From CAKSQL01 sp045649415 (lineage in GTDB: Bacteria > Bacillota > Clostridia > UBA1381): DNA of 64,000 bases. The notes beneath the pieces are model-generated. The model was not told where the DNA came from, searched no databases, and saw nothing but the letters and a program-made list of their open reading frames with translations. Below, one piece after another: positions 1 through 6,173 of this stretch. Position numbers and translations under genes: made by a program. The first letter of the stretch is position 1. Every line of letters begins with the position of its first letter. The stretch lies in the NCBI GenBank assembly GCA_045649415.1, contig JAZRPY010000022.1, positions 1-64,000 of the forward strand, given 5' to 3'.

Positions 1-129
1 ATTTACGGTATCACCTTTTCTTATGCCTTTAACCATTGAAACAACCGATTTTAAGGTCATAACAGGTATAAAATCCTCGCAAAGCTCTAACGCCGATGAC
101 GGAGTCAGACCATAAAGAATAATTCCCGT
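1..129 (-). pseudogene. alr: Alanine racemase fragment, cut at both sides (window edge and junction)
   Basis: On the minus strand, 43 codons from 129 down to 1 are open and read like the middle of a PLP-dependent alanine racemase. The piece contains GIILYGLTPSS followed by PVMTLKSVVSMVKGIRKGD, matching the family pattern VRxGI-LYGLxPS...PvMsLKS-vs-vK-i--G. The rest of the C-terminal part lies beyond the window start. The N-terminal ~210 residues should lie above position 129 but are absent: there the sequence changes to unrelated DNA carrying a plus-strand gene. The gene therefore looks split at ~125-131. Recognition is by motif only; whether an intact alr exists elsewhere is unknown. Confidence 0.72.
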
Positions 130-130
130 A

Positions 131-889
131 ATGAAGAACGGAAAAACAAAAAATGATGTTTCCGACTTTATTTATCCAGATAAAATGGCTTGGGTAGGCT
201 CATTTCCGACTACCAGCGTAAGCGAATTTGATGAAATGTTAGAAAAGAACATCATCAAAAGCGTTGAAGAATACGAAAACCTTGCCAGAGATTGTTTAGC
301 TTCTGCTGATAATTACAAAGGAAAAATTGAAGCTATGGTAAAACACATTTGTAAGACAGATAGGATAGTTATAAATTCTGTTGAGCTTCCAAAAGGAAAA
401 GATTATGAAAAGCTAACCAATGATGAAATAATAGACTTATTAAACAAAGTAAAATTACCGAAAAACAGACAATTTATAATTAAAAACATATTTACATCTG
501 TTGAGGAACATTTTTTGGAAACACAGATTTCAAAGTCAAGCTACTACGCTTGGAAAAACTATAAGACAGCAGAAAGAGATTTTGACAAGAAATTTTTTAT
601 CAATCTCGGTTTTATGCTGGGGCTTGATATTGAAGCTATGGAAAATTTGCTGTCATATAACGGATATTGTTTAGCTGGTAGCAGAAGAAAATTTGACGAA
701 TTTGTTATAGGGGCTTTTACAACTGGATATTCCTTATTCTATACTCAAATTCTTATTGAAAAGGAAAACACCGAAAGAGGATATAAAGACGGAAAAGTAG
801 CTAAATGTATTCCATCACTTTACAAAAGCACCCCACTTGGTTTGTATAAGTTAAAACAAGATAAGAAAAGACATAAACAAAATATTTAA
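131..889 (+). CDS. Hypothetical protein next to a serine recombinase, possibly 5'-truncated
   Basis: 252 residues, no family recognised with certainty. It is Lys- and Glu-rich, soluble, with no signal peptide or membrane segment. Residues ~155-215 (INLGFMLGLDIEAMENLLSY, then NGYCLAG) resemble a helical module with the pattern 'LalaLgLs-eEaeeLL--aGy-L' found at the C-terminus of assorted Clostridia accessory proteins; that likeness is weak. The ATG at 131 has no ribosome site because the bases before it belong to the alr fragment, and the frame opens only five codons further upstream, so the true start may have been lost at the junction. It is followed by a strong terminator and then the recombinase promoter. 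Confidence 0.5.
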   Translation: MKNGKTKNDVSDFIYPDKMAWVGSFPTTSVSEFDEMLEKNIIKSVEEYENLARDCLASADNYKGKIEAMVKHICKTDRIVINSVELPKGKDYEKLTNDEIIDLLNKVKLPKNRQFIIKNIFTSVEEHFLETQISKSSYYAWKNYKTAERDFDKKFFINLGFMLGLDIEAMENLLSYNGYCLAGSRRKFDEFVIGAFTTGYSLFYTQILIEKENTERGYKDGKVAKCIPSLYKSTPLGLYKLKQDKKRHKQNI

Positions 890-894
890 TAAAA

Positions 895-930
895 ATTACA
901 CCCATTCTTTTTGAATGGGTGTAATTTTTT
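895..930 (+). terminator. Rho-independent terminator after the hypothetical gene
   Basis: A perfect 13-bp stem (895-907 with 913-925, sequence ATTACACCCATTC and its complement) with a TTTTT loop is followed by a T run. It separates the hypothetical gene from the recombinase promoter. Confidence 0.88.
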
Positions 931-949
931 GTAAATTTTACTGTATGTA

Positions 950-978
950 TTGACTTTTTTATGATTTTATATTACAAT
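950..978 (+). promoter_or_regulatory. Sigma-A promoter of the recombinase gene
   Basis: TTGACT (950-955), 17-bp spacer, TACAAT (973-978). The recombinase start codon lies 34 nt downstream of the -10. Confidence 0.7.
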
Positions 979-1012
979 GTTGGTAAAGTAATTTTGAAAG
1001 GAGAATACAACA

Positions 1013-3217
1013 TTGAGAGAAAATATACCAGATAACGAATTACAGGAAGAAATATCAGTATATACCAGAATTTCTATTGATACTGAAAAAGAAAGCGACA
1101 ATAACACCTCAATAGAAAATCAGTTGAAAATAATTCATAATCATATAAAAATACACTTTCCCAAATGTAAGGTAAAAGAATACATAGACCGAGATAGGTC
1201 TGGATATACCTTTGAACAGCGAGAAAATTATATGACAATGCGACAGAGAATTTTTGAGGGTAAGTCAAAAATCTTAATTGTTAAAGATTTTTCAAGATTT
1301 TCACGCCGAACAAGTCTTGGTTTGTGGGAACTTGAACAAATGAGAGATTGTGGAACAAGAATTATAAGTATAATGGATGGTATTGATTACCCAACACAAG
1401 ATGATTGGCTTAATATTACTGTTCGTTTTATGACAAATGAATTGCCCGTAACGGAAACAAGCAAAAAAGTCAAGTCAAGTATAGCAACTATGCAAAAAGC
1501 TGGGGAATGGCTTTGTGCTGTTCCTTATGGGTATATTATAAAAAACCAGAAGAAAAAAATTGTTGATATTGTTCCAGATGAAGCCGAAGTTATAAAGGAA
1601 ATTTACCGCCTATACATTATGGAAGGTATGGGGTATGGTAAAATTGCTGAATACTTAACCGAAAAGAAAATACCAACACCACGAATGAAAGAAAAAATGC
1701 GAGCCGAGGAAGAAGAAAAAGATTATAAGCGACATATAGGAAATGTTTGGAACAGAGGCTCAATACAAGAAATTTTAGGTAATGATTATTACATTGGAAC
1801 ATTTAGAGGTCATAAATACACAAAAACATCAATTAACGGAAAAGATAAAAGAGTAAATGAAGAAGATCATATTGTAATTGAAAAACATCACAAAGCTATT
1901 ATTGATGATAAAACTTTTTTGCTCGCACAAGCAGAATTACACCAGAGAACAAAAAACAAAACTCAATATCGCGGAAAAAAGAAATATGATACACCATATA
2001 CAAGCTATCTTTTCTGCGGTGATTGTGGCTCTCCTATGTTCAGCCGAAGCAGACCTGATTTATCGCCCTCTTATATATGTGGAGAATATAACAAACGAGG
2101 TTTAAAAGGTTGTTCCTCACATCACATAAGACTTGATTTCCTTGATGGAATATTGAAAGATTATGTAAGGTTGGTAAAACTCAACTCCCAAGATATGATA
2201 AAAGAATTAGAAAAGACTATAACAACAGAAGCAGACAGCGTAAAGGAAAGCGAAAAGGTAATACAATTACTTGAAAATCAATTATCATCAGCAAAAGAGG
2301 AATTAAAAGCTACGAAAAAACAAAAAATTAAAGATTTAGCAAGAACACCAGAAAGTGCTGATTTAGTAGAAGAAACATATTTTGCTATTGAAGAAGATTT
2401 GACATACCGAATACAAGGGCTACAAGAACAATTAAAACTTAATATTAACAAGAGAAGTGAAGTTGTTGAAATTGCCCGAGTTGCCCGAACTGTTTTTGAT
2501 GTGTTTGATGATATTCTGAAAAAAGAAAAACTTGATAGACTTGATATTTCTTTAATTGTGGATAAAATTTTCATCTTTGAAGATAATTCTGTTGATGTTC
2601 ATTTGAAAGCTGATATTGAACATTTGCTTCAAACTGGAACTTTACCAACAGAGGAGCAAACCGTAAATTTTAATTTTGACAGTATAGGTATCTCATATAA
2701 AGCCGAATATACTCACAAATCGCCTAAACATCAGGCGAAGGCTTATACTGTCAATGTTGTCAATGACGGCGACCCGTTAGAAATCTACACCGAGAAGGAC
2801 GGAGAGGTTATTTTTAAAAAGTACTCCCCTATCGGCGAGCTTGGAGAGTTTGCAACTACCTATGCAGAAACTTTATCTAAAACAACAGGAAAAGGAACTT
2901 GTATCACCGACCGTGACAATATAATTGCAGTATCAGGAATTCCAAAAAAAGATTTAATAGAAAAGAAAATTAGTCAGGATTTAGATGGAGTTATAAGTGA
3001 AAGAACAATGTTTAAATCTGAAGGCTTTGACTCAGGTTTAACTATCGCAGAAGGCGTTGATAAATATAATGCAGGTGTTGTTGCCCCTATAATATCCGAG
3101 GGCGACACAATCGGCTCTGTTATATTTGTTTTAAAGGATGGCGAGGAGCCTGATGAAATTGACACCAAGCTTGCTGAATCTGCAGCAGGCTTTTTAGGAA
3201 GGCATATGGAAGGATAA
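1013..3217 (+). CDS. Large serine recombinase fused in frame to the C-terminal part of SpoVT
   Basis: 734 residues from a TTG start with AAAGGAG nine bases upstream. Residues ~14-155 are a resolvase/invertase catalytic domain with the nucleophile in YTRIS (Ser21) and a DFSRFSRR helix. A recombinase domain follows (~165-290), then a zinc ribbon opening with CGDCG at 335 and closing with ICGEY and GCSSH near 370, then a coiled coil (~395-440). This is the layout of TnpX/TndX-type integrases. From residue 586 (GDPLEIYTEKDGEVIFKKYS) to the end it is instead SpoVT: the rest of the AbrB-like DNA-binding fold plus the GAF-like sensor ending AAGFLGRHMEG. Base composition shifts near 2768. I infer an attachment-site junction. 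Whether the hybrid protein is active is unknown. Confidence 0.9.
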   Translation: MRENIPDNELQEEISVYTRISIDTEKESDNNTSIENQLKIIHNHIKIHFPKCKVKEYIDRDRSGYTFEQRENYMTMRQRIFEGKSKILIVKDFSRFSRRTSLGLWELEQMRDCGTRIISIMDGIDYPTQDDWLNITVRFMTNELPVTETSKKVKSSIATMQKAGEWLCAVPYGYIIKNQKKKIVDIVPDEAEVIKEIYRLYIMEGMGYGKIAEYLTEKKIPTPRMKEKMRAEEEEKDYKRHIGNVWNRGSIQEILGNDYYIGTFRGHKYTKTSINGKDKRVNEEDHIVIEKHHKAIIDDKTFLLAQAELHQRTKNKTQYRGKKKYDTPYTSYLFCGDCGSPMFSRSRPDLSPSYICGEYNKRGLKGCSSHHIRLDFLDGILKDYVRLVKLNSQDMIKELEKTITTEADSVKESEKVIQLLENQLSSAKEELKATKKQKIKDLARTPESADLVEETYFAIEEDLTYRIQGLQEQLKLNINKRSEVVEIARVARTVFDVFDDILKKEKLDRLDISLIVDKIFIFEDNSVDVHLKADIEHLLQTGTLPTEEQTVNFNFDSIGISYKAEYTHKSPKHQAKAYTVNVVNDGDPLEIYTEKDGEVIFKKYSPIGELGEFATTYAETLSKTTGKGTCITDRDNIIAVSGIPKKDLIEKKISQDLDGVISERTMFKSEGFDSGLTIAEGVDKYNAGVVAPIISEGDTIGSVIFVLKDGEEPDEIDTKLAESAAGFLGRHMEG
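2768..3217 (+). pseudogene. spoVT: spoVT, 5'-truncated and fused behind the recombinase
   Basis: These 149 codons match the last ~148 residues of stage V sporulation protein T, a ~178-residue forespore regulator made of an N-terminal swapped-hairpin AbrB domain and a C-terminal GAF-like domain. The first ~30 residues, which form half of the DNA-binding barrel, are missing, and recombinase codons take their place without a frame break. As it stands the segment cannot make normal SpoVT unless a rearrangement restores the 5' end. It normally sits downstream of prsA, but the prsA of this window (44.2 kb) has no spoVT next to it. Confidence 0.85.
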
Positions 3218-3228
3218 CAACTTGTTTT

Positions 3229-3269
3229 AAACTGTCAAACTATATAGTTTGGCAGTTTATTTATTTTTT
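3229..3269 (+). terminator. Terminator after the recombinase-spoVT fusion
   Basis: A 12-bp stem with one G-T pair (3229-3240 with 3247-3258), loop TATATA, followed by a T-rich tail. Confidence 0.8.
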
Positions 3270-3304
3270 GCACAAAAACAACAGAAAAACTTTGTGTAAA
3301 ATAA

Positions 3305-3385
3305 CGAACATATTTTCGTATTTTATTATTGACAACGAACATATATTCTGTTATAATGATGTTACTGAACACGAACATATATTCG
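3305..3385 (+). promoter_or_regulatory. Three LexA (SOS) boxes upstream of the LysM gene
   Basis: Three copies of CGAACATATWTTCK lie at 3305-3318, 3336-3349 and 3372-3385. They fit the Gram-positive SOS box CGAAC-N4-GTTCG with an A in the right arm. The middle copy fills the spacer of a consensus promoter and the third lies between promoter and ribosome site, so a bound repressor would block transcription. No lexA gene is present in the window. Confidence 0.75.
3329..3357 (+). promoter_or_regulatory. Consensus sigma-A promoter of the LysM gene
   Basis: TTGACA (3329-3334), exactly 17 bp, TATAAT (3352-3357). A perfect consensus promoter fits a gene that is silent under repression and very strong on induction. 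Confidence 0.85.
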
Positions 3386-3402
3386 TTAAGGAGGGTTTAA
3401 AT

Positions 3403-3705
3403 ATGAAAACTAAAAAAAGAAAGATGAAAATAACAAATAAAAGAAGATTTACTATGTTTGTACTTACAATGCTTATTCTTACCTGTTGTGGCTTTACATC
3501 AATAAAAAACAACGTCAAAGCAAATGAAAAGGAATATATTTATGTTGTTGTATCCTCAGGTGACACCCTTTGGGACATAGCAAGCCAGAACAATCCCGAA
3601 AATAAGGATGTTAGAAAAATAGTGCAGAATATAAAAAAGCATAATGATCTCAAATCAAATGTAATCTATAGTGGTGACACCTTGAAAATTCCAACCGATT
3701 GCTAA
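3403..3705 (+). CDS. yneA: LysM-domain SOS cell-division inhibitor, YneA-like
   Basis: 100 residues. A basic N-terminus is followed by one membrane segment (~15-33) and then an extracellular LysM domain (~47-98: VVVSSGDTLWDIAS ... IYSGDTLKIP) that binds peptidoglycan. This size and layout match YneA, the SOS-induced inhibitor that delays septation in Bacillus and Listeria. The start at 3403 is set by AAGGAGG at 3389-3395; an upstream in-frame start at 3268 has no ribosome site and would precede the promoter. The three LexA boxes support the assignment. In relatives the gene is usually divergent from lexA; here the recombinase/spoVT block occupies that side. Confidence 0.75.
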   Translation: MKTKKRKMKITNKRRFTMFVLTMLILTCCGFTSIKNNVKANEKEYIYVVVSSGDTLWDIASQNNPENKDVRKIVQNIKKHNDLKSNVIYSGDTLKIPTDC

Positions 3706-3711
3706 ATTTTA

Positions 3712-3746
3712 AAAGGAGCTTTAATTTAAAGCTCCTTTATTTTTTT
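3712..3746 (+). terminator. Terminator after the LysM gene
   Basis: Two 13-bp arms, 3712-3724 and 3726-3738 (AAAGGAGCTTTAA and complement), almost touch at the centre and are followed by ATTTTTTT. Confidence 0.85.
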
Positions 3747-3907
3747 AACGGACATAGAATTGATTTTAATTTTCTCTATACTCCCTGTTAAAACTGACTT
3801 TCAACTTGCGCATTTTTAATAACAGCATTATCCTGAAAGATATTAAATTATAAGGAGGTATTTCAAAATAATCATACCCATTATCGCATCTATATTGGTT
3901 TGAGTTC

Positions 3908-4160
3908 TTGAAAAATGCACACTTTTGTGTTAAAATAGTTATGTAAGTTTCTATTTCCCTGAAAGAAAGATGTGTAAAAAGAGATAGATACACTACTGTG
4001 GCAAAATTTTATTGCTGAATGCATTAACGAATTTGGAATAGCTGTATTTTTAACACTTGTAAATTTATATGACATCAGTATTTCCAAAACCACTTTTTTT
4101 CATTTCTAAGATGAAAAGATTTTCACGCACCATAGATCTAAAAGCATATATTCTGTGTCA
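3908..4160 (+). pseudogene. Gene-poor stretch: promoter-like sequence and a decayed regulator remnant (TetR-like)
   Basis: Between 3747 and 4300 there is no intact gene. TTGAAA (3908-3913), 17 bp and TAAAAT (3931-3936) look like a promoter. From 3981 to 4106 one frame stays open without a start and reads FIAECINEFG ... ISISKTTFFHF, which resembles the helix-turn-helix of TetR-family regulators (xxISKTTFYxHF). The frame then breaks, and DEKIF continues one frame over. I read this as a decayed TetR-type gene, with low certainty. Confidence 0.3.
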
Positions 4161-4163
4161 TCC

Positions 4164-4196
4164 TTAGCCACATCTTAACCGAAAATTTGATAAAAT
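4164..4196 (+). promoter_or_regulatory. Operator and promoter of the two-component system: TTAGC-N6-TTAAC, -10 TAAAAT
   Basis: Half-sites TTAGC (4164-4168) and TTAAC (4175-4179) repeat at 11 bp, one helical turn. Exactly 11 nt after the second begins TAAAAT (4191-4196). There is no good -35; the repeats lie where it would be, as expected for an activator of the OmpR/PhoB class. The same layout recurs at 6094-6126. The transcript would have a ~100-nt leader before the kinase. Confidence 0.65.
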
Positions 4197-4304
4197 ACGC
4201 TTGTAAATAAAAAAGAGAATTAAGTTTCATCCCATTGTTTTCATTGGTGTTTTTTCGTAGGTGTATTTTTAAAATTAAAAATACAAATTTATTGGAGAGA
4301 AAAT

Positions 4305-5366
4305 ATGAAAAAATTAGTTGGAATTTTGAAAAATGCACTAATTACATTAGCAATTCTTTGCTTATGCTTTTTGTTGTGTTTAATTCTAAAATACATATTT
4401 AATGATAGCGCGTTGATATCTGCTATATTTGTATTAGGCGTATATTTGACATGCGTTTTAACGCCAGGCTACACTTATGGCATAACATCTGCACTTCTAA
4501 GTGTGTTAATGGTTAATTTTGCTTTTATTTTTCCATTCTTTGAATTTAATTTTACCATAGTCGAAAATATTGTATCTGCAATAATTCTTCTTGTTGTGAC
4601 TATGATTACCTGCGGACTTACAGCTAAAGTGAAGCATCAGGAGGCTCTCAAAGCAGAAAGGGATAAAGAACGAATGCGTGCAAATCTTCTGCAAGCAGTT
4701 TCCCACGATTTAAGAACTCCCCTGACAACAATTTATGGTTCAAGTTCTGCACTTTTGGAAAATTATGACGAATTCAATGATGAGCAATGCAAGGAAATGC
4801 TAAAGGGTATTAGCGAGGATTCACAATGGCTTTATCGTATGGTAGAAAATCTATTGTCAATAACCAAGCTTGACGGTAATAATGTTAAAATTATTAAAAC
4901 AGATACGATCCTTGATGAGCTTATTGATTCAGTTCTTGTTAAATTCGCAAAAAGGTATCCCGATCAGGTAATTGATGTCGATATTCCGGAGGAATTTATT
5001 TCAATACCAATGGATGCCTTGCTTATCGAACAAGTCCTGATAAATATTCTTGATAACGCTGTGCAGCACGCAGAAGGCATGACATCTTTAACGCTTAAGG
5101 TCTTTACAATATCGGACAAAGCCATCTTTGAAATAAAGGACAATGGATGTGGAATACCCAAACAGAAACTCAAAGATATTTTTAGTGGAGTATATACAAC
5201 AAATCTTGACATTTCAGACGGTAATAAAAATAATTCAGGTATTGGGCTTTCCGTTTGCGCATCAATTATCACTGCACATGGTGGTGATATTAAAGCCAAG
5301 AATGATAAGTCAGGTGGATGTGTGTTCCGTTTTACATTGAATATGGAGGATAAACATAATGCATAA
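4305..5366 (+). CDS. Sensor histidine kinase, KdpD-like membrane and kinase domains
   Basis: 353 residues, ATG 4305 preceded by TTGGAGAG. Four membrane helices (~8-110) of the KdpD/DUF4118 type are followed by a linker helix, the phospho-acceptor H-box SHDLRTPLT (His134), an N-box (NILDNAVQH), a G1 box (DNGCGIP) and a second glycine box (SGIGLSV). It lacks the N-terminal KdpD and universal-stress domains that sense K+/ATP in classical KdpD. It overlaps the response regulator gene by 8 bp, so the two are translationally coupled. No kdpFABC genes are nearby; phosphate transporters follow instead. Role in phosphate control is inferred from context; potassium or membrane stress cannot be excluded. 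Confidence 0.88.
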   Translation: MKKLVGILKNALITLAILCLCFLLCLILKYIFNDSALISAIFVLGVYLTCVLTPGYTYGITSALLSVLMVNFAFIFPFFEFNFTIVENIVSAIILLVVTMITCGLTAKVKHQEALKAERDKERMRANLLQAVSHDLRTPLTTIYGSSSALLENYDEFNDEQCKEMLKGISEDSQWLYRMVENLLSITKLDGNNVKIIKTDTILDELIDSVLVKFAKRYPDQVIDVDIPEEFISIPMDALLIEQVLINILDNAVQHAEGMTSLTLKVFTISDKAIFEIKDNGCGIPKQKLKDIFSGVYTTNLDISDGNKNNSGIGLSVCASIITAHGGDIKAKNDKSGGCVFRFTLNMEDKHNA

Positions 5367-6069
5367 TAATAAATATAAAATCCTCGTAATTGAAGATGAG
5401 GAAAATATAAATAACCTGTTGAAAAATCTTCTTGAAACAAGTGGATATCAGGTTGTTTCTGCAAAATCATGTAACAGTGGCAAAATGCTCTTTTCTTCCC
5501 ACAGACCTGATTTGGTTATACTCGACCTTGGCTTGCCTGATTTTGACGGAATGACCTTTTTAAAAGATGTGAGGAAGGATTCGTTAACACCGATTATAGT
5601 ATTATCTGCAAGAACCAATGAAAAAGACAAGGTTGATGCACTCAATATCGGAGCTAATGATTATGTTACAAAACCTTTTGGCTCGGCAGAGCTTGTTGCA
5701 AGAGTGAGGTCTGCTCTCAGGAATTCAAGACGAAGCACAGATGAAGGTAAATTACCCGGTGGAAGATTTAAGTCCAGAGGACTTGAAATTGACTATGATA
5801 AAAGGCGGGTGTTTATTGATAAGGCAGAGGTTACTCTTACACAAACAGAGTATAATATTATAGCATTTTTATCCGAGCACTCAGGAAAGGTTGTGACTTA
5901 TGCTTCTATCATTCGTGATATATGGGGATATAATGATTTAAATAGCACCAAAAAGCTACAGGTAAATATGGCAAACATACGGAAAAAGTTAGGTGATAAA
6001 CCCGGAAAGAACAATTATATTGTCAACGAATTAGGTGTAGGCTACAGAATGTGTGAAAAAGATGAATAA
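5359..6069 (+). CDS. OmpR/PhoB-family response regulator, KdpE-like
   Basis: 236 residues. The receiver domain (~6-120) has the acidic pair E12/D13, the phospho-acceptor Asp56 in ILDLGLPDFDG, LSAR (conserved Ser) and the Lys of VTKPF. A winged-helix DNA-binding domain (~140-235) ends ...NELGVGYRM as in KdpE. It is the cytoplasmic partner of the preceding kinase. Direct-repeat operators matching this class of dimeric winged-helix regulators lie in front of the kinase gene and in front of the next gene, so autoregulation and control of phosphate import are likely. Confidence 0.9.
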   Translation: MHNNKYKILVIEDEENINNLLKNLLETSGYQVVSAKSCNSGKMLFSSHRPDLVILDLGLPDFDGMTFLKDVRKDSLTPIIVLSARTNEKDKVDALNIGANDYVTKPFGSAELVARVRSALRNSRRSTDEGKLPGGRFKSRGLEIDYDKRRVFIDKAEVTLTQTEYNIIAFLSEHSGKVVTYASIIRDIWGYNDLNSTKKLQVNMANIRKKLGDKPGKNNYIVNELGVGYRMCEKDE

Positions 6070-6093
6070 AACAAAATTCGATAAAATTTACTC

Positions 6094-6126
6094 TTAACTG
6101 CATCTTAACTGATGGTATGATATAAT
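6094..6126 (+). promoter_or_regulatory. Operator and promoter of the first Na/Pi transporter: TTAAC-N6-TTAAC, -10 TATAAT
   Basis: TTAAC at 6094-6098 and 6105-6109 (11-bp period), then 11 nt, then TATAAT (6121-6126). Spacing is base for base the same as at 4164-4196, and the bases around the second half-site also agree (CATCTTAAC in both). Pho-box-like direct repeats are typical of PhoP/PhoB-type regulators. Confidence 0.7.
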
Positions 6127-6173
6127 TTTATTGTATGATTATAATGGGATATTTTTGGAAGGAGACAAAATAT

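Noticed and set aside
3268..3402. Longer start for the LysM gene at 3268
   Set aside because: It lies upstream of the promoter and LexA boxes; AAGGAGG sits before 3403.
4964..5470. Minus-strand open frame of ~168 codons across the kinase/regulator boundary
   Set aside because: Shadow of conserved histidine kinase sequence.
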